Positions 42,212 to 50,169 of a stretch of DNA of 64,000 bases are shown here, piece after piece. The DNA lies in the NCBI GenBank assembly GCA_964501335.1, contig CAZCTC010000024.1:1-64000 (forward strand), written 5' to 3'. The notes beneath the pieces were generated by a model. The model ran no database searches and was not told the DNA's origin. It saw only the letters and a list, made by a program, of their open reading frames with translations. A program made the position numbers and the translations under genes. Within the stretch, counting starts at the first letter, position 1; every line of letters begins with the position of its first letter. The DNA comes from CAZCTC01 sp964501335 (GTDB lineage Bacteria; Chloroflexota; Anaerolineae; B4-G1; SLSP01).

Positions 42212-43336
42212 TTAATTTGTCGGCTCGGGAGTTGGGTATTGCCAGAGGAGCTTCCCACTGGTCACATCAAAAGCACGCACGCGTTCCCGGATCAGGATGG
42301 GCATAGAAAAAACAGCCGTGCCATCAGTCACCAGGTCGCCGGGCAAATTGCCCGGGCTTTCTAAAATCACGCCCCAGCTCAGTTGCTGGCCGGTTTCAGC
42401 ACTCACCGCAAAAATCTTGCCCAACTTATCCCCAGGGATCAGCAAGGCAGATTCATCATTGATCGTCACCAGAACGGCACGACCATGCAGGGTATCCCCC
42501 AAATCGGTCTGCCATAACGGTTCCTGGCTGGGATTGGCCGTATCCATAGCATAGACATTGCCGACCACATCGCTGAAGTAAATCCGGTCGCCGTCCACTA
42601 CCGGCGTCGCCCAGATCCAATTCTTAGCCGTGAAGGTAAAACGTTCTTCTCCGGTCTTCAGATCCAGTTGATGCATTTTATCGCCGAAATCGCCGACCCA
42701 TAATGCATCACCCACCACCACCGGGGTCGCGCCGACAGCGCCGGCAAGTTCCCGATCCCACACCAGCTTCCCTTCCATATCCAGCGCATAGAGATGATGA
42801 TCTAGTGAAGCGATATAGACCAGCGAATCAACCACCACGGGCGTCGCCCAGACCCGATCCTGAGTGGAAAAAGTCCAGACCTTCGCCCCCGTGGCCAGAT
42901 CCAGCGCATAGACATCGCCGTCACCATTGCCGATAATGAAAAGATTCCCGGCAATCGCGCCGCTCCCCACATACTGCCCCAGAGCTTCTTTAAAAGTCCA
43001 GGCAGTTCCCGGCACCGTCGTCGGAGAATCGGCCAGTTGCAAAGCATAGACCGTCCGGTCTTTAAACCCTGCCACCAACAGACGATTCCGCTCTTTATCC
43101 AGCACCGGCGTGGAATAGAAACCGATCTCAGCACTTTCTTTCTCAGGATAGCTCCACAACAGCGTCCCATTCGCAGCGTCCAAGGCTTTGACCTGGGAAA
43201 CATCGGCAATGTACAGCGTCCCTTTATCCAACGTGGCACCCGGCCAGCTGACCTGAGCAGCCTGACCGCCGGCACACCCTGATAACAGCAGGCCTAATCC
43301 GAGCAGTAAGCCCGCAATCCCCCACAAACGTCGCAT
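42212..43336 (-). CDS. PQQ-type beta-propeller lipoprotein (BamB-like fold)
   Basis: 374 residues. Lipoprotein signal LLSGC (Cys21), then repeated beta-propeller blades with WD/PQQ-like cores (LYIADVSQVKALDAANGTLLWSY, DVYALDLATGAKVWTF, HLYALDMEGKLVWDREL, KMHQLDLKTGEERFTF, NVYAMDTAN). The fold is that of BamB, but there is no outer membrane assembly system in view, so a role as an extracytoplasmic scaffold near YidC is inference. It sits between yidD and yidC, where this gene is not usually found. Confidence 0.85.
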   Translation of the reverse strand: MRRLWGIAGLLLGLGLLLSGCAGGQAAQVSWPGATLDKGTLYIADVSQVKALDAANGTLLWSYPEKESAEIGFYSTPVLDKERNRLLVAGFKDRTVYALQLADSPTTVPGTAWTFKEALGQYVGSGAIAGNLFIIGNGDGDVYALDLATGAKVWTFSTQDRVWATPVVVDSLVYIASLDHHLYALDMEGKLVWDRELAGAVGATPVVVGDALWVGDFGDKMHQLDLKTGEERFTFTAKNWIWATPVVDGDRIYFSDVVGNVYAMDTANPSQEPLWQTDLGDTLHGRAVLVTINDESALLIPGDKLGKIFAVSAETGQQLSWGVILESPGNLPGDLVTDGTAVFSMPILIRERVRAFDVTSGKLLWQYPTPEPTN

Positions 43337-43354
43337 GGAATCTCCTCCTAAACT

Positions 43355-43564
43355 TCAGGGAACCGGATCATAGCCCCCAGGGAAAAACGGATTGCAACGT
43401 AACAACCGTTTGAAAGTCAGCCAACCGCCCTTAAAAAAGCCATACCTGGAAATCGCCTCATAGCCATACTGAGAACAACTTGGGGTAAAACGGCAAGAAG
43501 GCGGAAGGGTCGGGGAAATAAACCGCTGATAGAAGCGGATCAGCCACAGCGCGACGGCTTTCAT
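43355..43564 (-). CDS. yidD: Membrane protein insertion efficiency factor YidD
   Basis: 69 residues with all family landmarks: IRFYQRFISP, CRFTPSCSQYGYEAISRYG, GGWLTFKRLLRCNPF and the closing PGGYDPVP. YidD helps YidC insert proteins. Start codon overlaps the end of rnpA by 4 bp. Confidence 0.95.
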   Translation of the reverse strand: MKAVALWLIRFYQRFISPTLPPSCRFTPSCSQYGYEAISRYGFFKGGWLTFKRLLRCNPFFPGGYDPVP

Positions 43565-43908
43565 CCGTTATCCTCTTGGGTCTCCGCAATCCACAGATCA
43601 GCACGCAACAGCAGCACTTTCAAAGTCGCTACCGCAACGGCGCTCTTAACTTCCAACAAAGGAGCCCGTGCCACCAGCACAAGATCCCAGCCGGGGCGAA
43701 GATGCGGCCATTGCAGCCGCAAAGCTTCGCGCAACAAACGTCGGGCGCGATTGCGTTGCACCGCGCCTCCGACTTTGCGGCTGGCGGTGATCCCGGCTCG
43801 GGAAGCCGCCGCTCCGTTGGGAGCTGCCCACAAAATAAAAAGAGGATGCGCCCACGATCGTCCCTCGGCCCATACGCGCCGAAACTCCTGAGAGCCCTGC
43901 AGACGCAT
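43561..43908 (-). CDS. rnpA: Ribonuclease P protein component
   Basis: 115 residues: FRRVWAEGRSWAHPLFILW, ASRKVGGAVQRNRARRLLREALR (the RNA-binding RNR motif) and GWDLVLVARAPL. Binds RNase P RNA for tRNA 5' maturation. ATG 43908 gives a normal length; a TTG at 43941 would extend it to just 2 bp from the rpmH stop and cannot be excluded. Confidence 0.93.
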   Translation of the reverse strand: MRLQGSQEFRRVWAEGRSWAHPLFILWAAPNGAAASRAGITASRKVGGAVQRNRARRLLREALRLQWPHLRPGWDLVLVARAPLLEVKSAVAVATLKVLLLRADLWIAETQEDNG

Positions 43909-43943
43909 CCATTTTTTCCAATAATAACGCTCGGCTGCCAACT

Positions 43944-44147
43944 CTAGTCACGGCGGCGGGGCCGGTTAGCGTTCTCCTTCCAGTTCATGCGCTTGGCGCC
44001 GCCCAGGCTGACGGTAACCAGCTTATGGCGGCCCTTGGCGCGGCGCCGCTTCAAGGTGTCCTGACCACCACGGGTCTGCATCCGGGCCAGAAAACCGTGG
44101 ACCCGCATCCGATTGCGCTTCTTAGGTTGATACGTGCGTTTTGGCAT
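43944..44147 (-). CDS. rpmH: 50S ribosomal protein L34
   Basis: 67 residues; MPKRTYQPKKRNRMRVHGFLARMQTRGGQDTLKRRRAKGRHKL is canonical L34. The final 20 or so residues (VTVSLGGAKRMNWKENANR) are an extension beyond the common 44-47 residue form. GGAGT ribosome site. Confidence 0.95.
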   Translation of the reverse strand: MPKRTYQPKKRNRMRVHGFLARMQTRGGQDTLKRRRAKGRHKLVTVSLGGAKRMNWKENANRPRRRD

Positions 44148-44267
44148 TGCTTTACTCCTTTTTTTGCCTGCTGGTATTCAGCCCTTTCGGGCGGCGGGAC
44201 GGATCGTCCACCGGACATAGAAAACCGCGCGGTCACCCGCAGCGGTTCCTCCCCCAGGGCAGGCGTT

Positions 44268-44295
44268 ATTATACCGTAAAGGTAATGTAAGTCAA
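44268..44295 (-). promoter_or_regulatory. Promoter of the rpmH operon
   Basis: On the minus strand TTGACT (44290-44295), 16-bp spacer, TATAAT (44268-44273). The leader is about 110 nt (44148-44260), GC-rich and able to fold (GCCC...GGGC around 44190); a possible site of ribosomal feedback. Confidence 0.75.
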
Positions 44296-44394
44296 TCGAG
44301 ATTTTTATTTCTTTCTTGTTTCTTTCTTAAGCCTATGGTACACTCAAGGCTGGTAAAAGCCCGGAGGAATCATCAACCTGCGAGATTAGCCCGA

Positions 44395-44520
44395 AAAAAG
44401 CAAGGGGAAAAAAGCCTGTGTTTTTGCGCGCTTCAGAAAGCGCGAGAAAACTCAAACAAAAATTTTCACTCTTCCCATCCAACACATCGCATCCGGCCAC
44501 CCCAAAACTTTTTGCGGAAT
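44395..44520 (-). repeat. Hairpin-bearing intergenic repeat (reverse)
   Basis: Hairpin about 44417-44454, loop CAGA on plus strand, with mismatches in the outer stem; the flank is partly eroded (CCCATCCAACACATCGCATCC). Looks like an older copy. Confidence 0.7.
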
Positions 44521-44539
44521 GCAAAAAATGGCAATCACC

Positions 44540-44665
44540 GGGAAAGAAAAAACATTTTTCGGCGGCTTCATAAAGCCGCCGAAAAAATGAACAAAAAAAA
44601 TTCTCTCTGCCTGCTTCGCACAGCGCGTTGCATTGAACCCCAAAAGGATCATTTGCGGGACGCTA
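44540..44665 (-). repeat. Hairpin-bearing intergenic repeat (reverse)
   Basis: Hairpin 44555-44586 (14 bp), loop CATA, then a well preserved reverse flank (CTGCCTGCTTCGCACAGCGCG). Together with the previous copy it fills the space between the divergent rpmH and rsgA genes. No DnaA-box cluster or AT-rich unwinding region is seen there. Confidence 0.8.
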
Positions 44666-44715
44666 AAAACAGATCGATAATAGTTCAAGGAAAACAGATG
44701 GAGCTATCGTAATTT

Positions 44716-45711
44716 ATGGAAGAAAACCTGCCGGAAGGCATGATCGTCAAAGCTCAAAGCGGCTTTTATACTATCCTGACTCAAGAAGGCGGTTTTTTAA
44801 CCGCTTCGGTCCGGGGACGCCTCAAAAAGAAACGTCAGGAAAGCAATCTGGTCGCCGTCGGCGACCGGGTTCATTATCTACACCAAAGCGACGGCAGCAT
44901 CACCCTGGAAGAGATCCTGCCCCGCGAACGCGCCCTCACCCGCCTGGAAAACCTCACCCATGGCCGCAATTCCCGCCGCTGGGATAAACAGGGCTACCTG
45001 CGTGAACGCGAACAGGTAATCATCGCCAACCCCGACCAGGTCGTCTTCGTCCTGGCCTGTGCCGAACCGGATCCCCATCTGCGCCTGCTGGATCGGCTGC
45101 TGGTCGGAGCCGAACGCCAGAACATCCCCATCCTCATCTGCGCCAATAAAGTCGATAAGGTCGAAGAAAGCCGCGCACGAGAAATCTTTGCCATTTACGA
45201 ACATATCGGCTACACAGTCATCTATACCAGCACCATCACAGGAGCCGGCATTGCGCAGCTCCAGGAAACCCTGCACGATAAAATATCGGCACTCATCGGC
45301 CCCTCCGGCGTGGGCAAAACCAGTCTGCTCAATGTCCTCTGTCCCGACCTGGACCATCACGTCCAGGAAATCAGTCAATCCACCGGCAAAGGCCGGCATA
45401 CCACCACCGTCTCGGAAATGATCCCTCTCCGCCATGGAGGATGGGCTGCCGATACCCCCGGAATCCGCGCCCTCGCCCTCTTCGATCTGGACCCGGAAGA
45501 AATCGATGCTTACTTTCCCGACATTGCCCCCTATGTCGAACACTGCGCTTTTTCTGATTGCAGTCACACCGTTGAGCCGGGTTGCACTGTCCTGGCGGCC
45601 CGTGATTCGGGCGTGATCGACCGCCATCGTTACGAAAGCTACGTCCGATTGCACCAGGAACACCGCAAATTGGCGGATATGTACTGGTGGGGCATCGACG
45701 AACCGGATTGA
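44716..45711 (+). CDS. rsgA: Ribosome small-subunit biogenesis GTPase RsgA
   Basis: 331 residues. N-terminal OB fold, circularly permuted GTPase with NKVD (144-147) before the P-loop GPSGVGKTS (195-203) and DTPG, and C-terminal zinc motif HCAFSDCSHTVEPGC. Checks 30S maturation, releasing factors on GTP hydrolysis. The ATG start is 11 nt after a GGAG motif in the preceding word ATGGAGCT. Confidence 0.95.
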   Translation: MEENLPEGMIVKAQSGFYTILTQEGGFLTASVRGRLKKKRQESNLVAVGDRVHYLHQSDGSITLEEILPRERALTRLENLTHGRNSRRWDKQGYLREREQVIIANPDQVVFVLACAEPDPHLRLLDRLLVGAERQNIPILICANKVDKVEESRAREIFAIYEHIGYTVIYTSTITGAGIAQLQETLHDKISALIGPSGVGKTSLLNVLCPDLDHHVQEISQSTGKGRHTTTVSEMIPLRHGGWAADTPGIRALALFDLDPEEIDAYFPDIAPYVEHCAFSDCSHTVEPGCTVLAARDSGVIDRHRYESYVRLHQEHRKLADMYWWGIDEPD

Positions 45712-45791
45712 TCCGGTTCCGACTTTCCCCAAAACCTCACCCACACCCGGGTGAATCGCTGCTTTCATCACCCTTTTCAAGGAGAAGCACA

Positions 45792-46478
45792 ATGTCTCAT
45801 CAAAATGGCTTCCTCAAAACAGGCCTGTGCTCACTGATGCTGGCACTGGTAATCGTCACCGCCGTCCCTGTCTACGCGGCACCTGTCAATCAAACGCTCC
45901 CGCCGGTACCGGAATGGCCGATCATCGGCCCGCTTTTACAATGGTTGGGCCTGGCCCCCACAGCCACTCCAACACCAACCGCTACCCCTCCACCGACGCC
46001 AGTACTACCGGAATATAAAATTACCAGCATGAGCGATCTGAAAAGTCTGGAACAAAAACTGACGGCCAACCAACCCAGCCGGGTCATCATCACCGAAGCC
46101 GACATCAATGCCCTGATCATGGAAGCGCTGGGCTCCAAACATGCGGGGGAAGTCCGCAACCTCGCCATCACCCTGGTCCAGGATGAAATAAAAGTCTCAG
46201 TCGAAGTGGACCGTCAAACCGTGGAAAGCTACGGTGTTCCGCTGGGCGGTCAGGCCGGCACGCTGAAAATCGACGGCACCTTCGGCGTCGCCGTCCAGAA
46301 TTGCCGGGCCTCCCTCAAAGTCAAAGAGATCAAAATCAACGACCGGGGCTTCCCGCTGGGCGGCACCGCGGAAAAACTACTCAATAACGCCATCGACAAA
46401 AACTGGCCGGATTCGGTCTGTGTCCAACAGGTCACCCTTACTCCCGGCCAGTTAACCCTGGAAGGGTATCGCAAATAA
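45792..46478 (+). CDS. Secreted protein of unknown function
   Basis: 228 residues. Sec signal peptide with probable cleavage after VPVYA (about residue 29), a Thr/Pro linker (TPTPTATPPPTP), then a globular domain of about 150 residues with alternating beta-type stretches (LAITLVQDEIKVSVEVDRQ, GQAGTLKIDGTFGVAVQNCRASLKVKEIKI, VTLTPGQLTLEGY) reminiscent of lipid-binding LmeA/DUF2993-like proteins; that resemblance is by eye only. Good ribosome site AAGGAG. It may be co-transcribed with rsgA (81 bp gap). Confidence 0.7.
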   Translation: MSHQNGFLKTGLCSLMLALVIVTAVPVYAAPVNQTLPPVPEWPIIGPLLQWLGLAPTATPTPTATPPPTPVLPEYKITSMSDLKSLEQKLTANQPSRVIITEADINALIMEALGSKHAGEVRNLAITLVQDEIKVSVEVDRQTVESYGVPLGGQAGTLKIDGTFGVAVQNCRASLKVKEIKINDRGFPLGGTAEKLLNNAIDKNWPDSVCVQQVTLTPGQLTLEGYRK

Positions 46479-46482
46479 CAAA

Positions 46483-46560
46483 ATTTATGTTTTGGCGCAC
46501 TTCAGAAAGTGCGCCAAAACATAAATAAAAATTTTCTCCGCCTGTCCTGCGCATCGCCGC
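46483..46560 (-). repeat. Hairpin-bearing intergenic repeat (reverse)
   Basis: Hairpin 46483-46526, the longest stem seen (20 bp), inner GGCGCACTT/AAGTGCGCC, loop CAGA on plus strand; starts only 5 bp after the secreted protein gene. Confidence 0.8.
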
Positions 46561-46594
46561 GAACCCAACAAAAACGACCGGGGCGGTCAGGCTG

Positions 46595-46665
46595 AGAAAA
46601 AAGCCCCTATTTTCGGCGGCTTTCGGAAGCCGCCGAAAATATGAACAAAAAAACTCTCTCTGACC
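46595..46665 (-). repeat. Hairpin-bearing intergenic repeat (reverse)
   Basis: Hairpin 46608-46641 (15 bp), with the loop changed to TCGG, a different tetraloop on the same stem as the 615 copy; short reverse flank CTCTCTGACCATCC. Confidence 0.75.
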
Positions 46666-46709
46666 ATCCAGGTCGACAAAAAAAACAAAAAGCTTGCAAG
46701 GAGCACATC

Positions 46710-47177
46710 ATGCCGGAAACCATCAATTTTTACGAAGTCCATGCCCCTTACGGCTGCTTTTCCAATTTCGCCCCCTACCCCATCACCATCAACGGCAAAG
46801 TCTGGCTCACGACCGAACACTACTTCCAGGCGCAAAAATTCGCCGGTACCCCGCACGAAGAAGAAATCCGGCAGACAACCTCGCCCATGATCGCCGCTCG
46901 CAAAGGCCGCAGTCGAGAACGCCCCTTGCGCCCCGATTGGGAAACGGTCAAGGAAAACATCATGAGAGAAGCGCTCGCGGCAAAATTCACCCAACATCCC
47001 GACATCGCCCAAATCCTCCTGGAAACGGGCGACGCCATCCTGGTCGAACACACAACCAACGATCGCTATTGGGCCGACGGCGGTGACGGAAAAGGGCTCA
47101 ACCGCCTGGGATACCTGCTCATGGAACTGCGCGAGCATCTCCGCACCGCCCAATCTTCCACCGGGAATCCGTCCTGA
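46710..47177 (+). CDS. NADAR domain protein (YbiA/RibX type)
   Basis: 155 residues. The NADAR fold motifs YGCFSNFAPYPI, VWLTTEHYFQAQKF, and DRYWADGGDGKGLNRLGYLLM are intact. Members are N-glycosidases acting on riboflavin intermediates or ADP-ribosylated guanine in DNA; the family also appears near defence and NAD-linked systems. No such genes adjoin here. AAGGAGC ribosome site upstream of ATG 46710; an in-frame ATG at 46641 lies in the repeat and is not used. Confidence 0.9.
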   Translation: MPETINFYEVHAPYGCFSNFAPYPITINGKVWLTTEHYFQAQKFAGTPHEEEIRQTTSPMIAARKGRSRERPLRPDWETVKENIMREALAAKFTQHPDIAQILLETGDAILVEHTTNDRYWADGGDGKGLNRLGYLLMELREHLRTAQSSTGNPS

Positions 47178-47242
47178 AAATAACCCTGACCTTAACATGG
47201 ACCTTTCCAGAGCCGTCCCGGCAACGCAGACTGTCTACTTTT

Positions 47243-47345
47243 TGTTGTAATAGACACAGAGAAGAATTAAAAAATCTCCTCCCTTCTTCTCCGTGCTCTC
47301 TGTGCTCTCTGTGACTCTGCGGTGAAATCTCTTCTCTTTGTTCAT
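47243..47345 (+). repeat. CTCTGTG/GGTGAAATC low-complexity repeat
   Basis: Same words as at 11538-11632, 37163-37245 and 48536-48622: GACACAGAGAAGAATT, a TTCTTCTC tract, CTCTGTGACTCTG and CGGTGAAATCTC. Found widely in bacterial genomes by recollection; here it often adjoins hairpin copies. No gene is seen in 47178-47376. Confidence 0.65.
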
Positions 47346-47376
47346 CCTTAATACACGGTTGCATAGGAGACAAAAG

Positions 47377-47754
47377 ATGGCCACCGATCCATTGCTCCCT
47401 TTCCAAAAACAACAATTTCTCAACCTGGAAACCTTCCGCAAAAGCGGCGCGGGCATCAAAACCCCGGTCTGGTTCACTGAAGCCGACGGCAAACTCTATG
47501 TCCGCACCCTGGATATCTCCGCCAAGGTAAAGCGGGTCCGTCACACCGCTCGGGTCCGCATCGTTCCCTGCGACGTCCGCGGCAATCCTTCCGGCGAATG
47601 GATCGAAGCCCAGGCCCGATTGGTCGCGGACCCCACTCTCGCCGAAAAAATCAACCGCCTGCTCCTGAAAAAATACGGACTGCAAAAACAGTTCATGGAA
47701 ATTCTCTCCTGGTTCCGTAGAGCCGGTTATGCAGTAATAGAAATTCAGCTTTAA
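47377..47754 (+). CDS. PPOX-class (F420/flavin-dependent) oxidoreductase-like protein
   Basis: 125 residues. Split beta-barrel of the pyridoxamine-phosphate-oxidase-like group: FRKSGAGIKTPVWFTEADGKLYVRTLDISAKVKRVRHTARVRIVPCDVRG, the typical pattern of actinobacterial F420H2-dependent reductases. GGAGAC ribosome site; it opens a two-gene unit with the HAD gene 14 bp downstream. Cofactor (F420 or flavin) is inferred, not seen. Confidence 0.85.
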   Translation: MATDPLLPFQKQQFLNLETFRKSGAGIKTPVWFTEADGKLYVRTLDISAKVKRVRHTARVRIVPCDVRGNPSGEWIEAQARLVADPTLAEKINRLLLKKYGLQKQFMEILSWFRRAGYAVIEIQL

Positions 47755-47768
47755 ACAGAGGTAAACGT

Positions 47769-48467
47769 ATGCCCATAAAAACCATTCTCTTCGATCTGGA
47801 TGGAACCCTTTTAAACAATGGGCCCATGGATGTCTTCATCGATCACTACTTCCGACTGCTCTGTGCCCGCTTCAAAGACCAGATCCCGCCGGATCTCCTC
47901 GTCAAAACCCTCTGGCGCTCTGTCGAAAAGATGGTTAAACACGATCCTGCTATAACTAATGAAGAATCCTTCAGCGCCTTCTTCTATCCGGAACTCGGCC
48001 GCACCCGCGCCGACATGGAGCCGGTTCTGAACGACTTCTACCGCGAAGATTTCCCCCGCCTGCAACAATATGCCCCCGCCTTCCCCGATGCCCGGCGCGC
48101 CGTCCAGGCCGCCTTTGACCGGGGTTATCGCGTCGCCATCGCCACCAATCCCATCTTTCCTGCCACCGCGATCCATCAACGGGTGGATTGGGCCGGCGTC
48201 AGCGGTTTCCCCTACCTCAAAATCACCACCTACGAAAACAGCCATGCCGCCAAACCCAATCCGGCCTATTACCAGGAATTATTGAAAGAATTCGATTGCC
48301 TCCCGGAGGAAACCCTTATGGTGGGAGATGAAGATATGGATATGATCGCCGCGCATCTCGGCTGTCAGACCTACTGGATTGCAGGCTCTCCGGGTGAGCT
48401 GGCCCCCACCACCCCGCCTCCCACCTACAGCGGCACCCTCACCGACCTGATCTCTCTTCTGTCCTGA
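47769..48467 (+). CDS. HAD-superfamily hydrolase
   Basis: 232 residues. Motif I LFDLDGTLL (Asp9, Asp11), motif II ATNP, a Lys in AAKPNPAYY and motif IV VGDEDMDMIAA are all present, with a helical cap inserted after motif I. Probably a phosphatase; substrate unknown. The stop is followed by a gap with no terminator-like T-run but with a CTCTGCG inverted repeat at 48575-48606. Confidence 0.85.
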   Translation: MPIKTILFDLDGTLLNNGPMDVFIDHYFRLLCARFKDQIPPDLLVKTLWRSVEKMVKHDPAITNEESFSAFFYPELGRTRADMEPVLNDFYREDFPRLQQYAPAFPDARRAVQAAFDRGYRVAIATNPIFPATAIHQRVDWAGVSGFPYLKITTYENSHAAKPNPAYYQELLKEFDCLPEETLMVGDEDMDMIAAHLGCQTYWIAGSPGELAPTTPPPTYSGTLTDLISLLS

Positions 48468-48574
48468 AAATAGCCCAACCAGGAAATCATTACGTTTCAC
48501 GTTTCAGAAAAACTCTACGCTTCCGCATCTGCGGTCTTTGTGTGCTCTGCGGTGAACTCTCTGCTCCACAAAAA

Positions 48575-48606
48575 GACGCAGAGGAAAATAAATCTTCCTC
48601 TGCGTC
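48575..48606. terminator. Inverted repeat between convergent genes
   Basis: Perfect 12-bp stem GACGCAGAGGAA (48575-48586) / TTCCTCTGCGTC (48595-48606) inside a CTCTGTG-type repeat; it could end either transcript, although neither side has a long T-run. Confidence 0.45.
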
Positions 48607-48638
48607 TCTGCGTTAAATCTGATTTCCTGCGTAAAAAA

Positions 48639-49124
48639 TCAGAGTCTGACCCACTCCAGATCCGTATGATGAACCGTAATAACACCATCATCATTGATAA
48701 ACCGCTCGGCACTGTCCTCCGGAAAACAAATCAAATCAAAGGGTGCGCGGCGTTCAACGCCCCGCAGCGACTTACGCACCATATTTTCCGCTACTTCCAG
48801 ATCCTCATCCCATCGAGCCAGAGCAAAATGGGTCGCTTTATAATGTTTAACCAGATGTAGAAGCTTATCCTTGGCCACCGTCCCGGCTTCTCCCCAAAAC
48901 AAGGGCCGCCCTTCCGGTCCAATCGAAACCACATCCGGCCGATATCGATCCCCCACCGGCATCTCCACCGCCAATCCGGAATAAATCGGCAAATACAGCG
49001 CCCATAACAAAGCCTTCATCACCACGTGGGCCGTACTTTCGTCCACCCGTTTGACAAAGACTACCTGGCGCCCTTGCGCCCGCAAAGTCCACTTCCGAGG
49101 TAGCATAAGTTCTTCATCACTCAT
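48639..49124 (-). CDS. YaeQ-like PD-(D/E)XK-type protein
   Basis: 161 residues. RYRPDVVSIGPEGRPLFWGEAG followed by KLLHLVKHYKATHFALARW resembles the YaeQ family, placed in the PD-(D/E)XK nuclease-like fold: an RPD motif, then an acidic residue after a short loop (GEAG), then Lys. Metal-dependent nuclease activity is not shown. A minus-strand TATAAT (49132-49137) ends 7 nt before the ATG, so the transcript is probably leaderless. Confidence 0.6.
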   Translation of the reverse strand: MSDEELMLPRKWTLRAQGRQVVFVKRVDESTAHVVMKALLWALYLPIYSGLAVEMPVGDRYRPDVVSIGPEGRPLFWGEAGTVAKDKLLHLVKHYKATHFALARWDEDLEVAENMVRKSLRGVERRAPFDLICFPEDSAERFINDDGVITVHHTDLEWVRL

Positions 49125-49131
49125 GGAGGGT

Positions 49132-49137
49132 ATTATA
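49132..49137 (-). promoter_or_regulatory. -10 box giving a probable leaderless transcript
   Basis: TATAAT on the minus strand 7 bases before the ATG at 49124; the CCCTCC between them is not a ribosome site. No clear -35. Confidence 0.5.
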
Positions 49138-49316
49138 CCGCAATTAAGGTATTTTCTTCAGGGCAATCTGTGGTAAAGTTGCAAAGTTGAAAAGCGGCCG
49201 GCCCACACGGAACAAGAATATAGCGATCAACGTCATTACGTTTCGTGCCGCTGTCGGCAGCACATCACAAGGGTTGAACACCTTCCCTCTAAAAAATATC
49301 ACAACGTGGAGGCCTT

Positions 49317-50156
49317 ATGGCGAATACAAAAACAAACGGGATACAGGAAGACCAGCCCAAACTCCCCCAACTCTTCTGGGGCGTCATCCGCCACCCCTAC
49401 AAAACCCTGGGCATGCTCAGCCAGGATCAACGTAAAATCTGGCTGATACCGGCCCTCCTGGCCATTATCGTCCTCACCGCCTCAGCCGGCCTCTCCTCCA
49501 TGACGGCTACGAATCAGATGATGACTCCAACCGACCCGACCATGATGTCGAAAGAAGGCATGGTCTATCAGGAAGGCGGCGGAGCCCCCGGCGGGATGGG
49601 CAGTGCCACCGGCGCCCTGGGCGCCATTGCCATCGGAAGCGCCATCATCGGTAAGCTCTTTGAAACCGCCCTCGGCTGGTTAATCTGGGCCGGCGCGCTC
49701 TACCTGGTCAGCGTCTTCCTCGGCCGCAGCAGCACCTTTCCCCAGATGTTCCGCCTGACAGTCTGGGCCTGGATTCCCTTCATCATCCGCGGCCTGCTCC
49801 AGATCGCCTACATCCTGATTGCCGGTAAAGCCCTGGGCGAAGCCGGACTTTCCGGTTTGGTTCTGGATAGAGAGGCCCAGGCCCTTGCCATGATCCCCGC
49901 CAGTCCGGGACAGCTCGCCCTCGCGTCTATTCTCGGTAATATCGATCTCTTCATTATCTGGAATACTCTCCTGTTGGGACTCGGCCTGGCCGCCGCTACC
50001 AAACTGACACCAAAGAAAGCCCTGATCGCCGCCCTCTGCATCTGGACGCTCTTCGCGCTGCTCAGCATCATCCCCGGCCAGATCGGCGGCATCTTCACCT
50101 CCAGCAACAGCGGCAGCGGAGGAGGCGTCGGCTTTATTCCCTCCATCTTCGGTTAA
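49317..50156 (+). CDS. Yip1-domain membrane protein
   Basis: 279 residues. N-terminal phrase FWGVIRHPYKTLGML and about five hydrophobic segments (GWLIWAGALYLVSVFLG, WAWIPFIIRGLLQIAYILIAG, FIIWNTLLLGLGLAAATKL) are typical of bacterial Yip1-like proteins, whose role is unknown. A Gly/Met-rich extracytoplasmic insert follows the first helix. GGAGG ribosome site. It opens a four-gene unit with the ABC ATPase 13 bp later. Confidence 0.8.
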   Translation: MANTKTNGIQEDQPKLPQLFWGVIRHPYKTLGMLSQDQRKIWLIPALLAIIVLTASAGLSSMTATNQMMTPTDPTMMSKEGMVYQEGGGAPGGMGSATGALGAIAIGSAIIGKLFETALGWLIWAGALYLVSVFLGRSSTFPQMFRLTVWAWIPFIIRGLLQIAYILIAGKALGEAGLSGLVLDREAQALAMIPASPGQLALASILGNIDLFIIWNTLLLGLGLAAATKLTPKKALIAALCIWTLFALLSIIPGQIGGIFTSSNSGSGGGVGFIPSIFG

Positions 50157-50169
50157 CGGATAATCCAGC

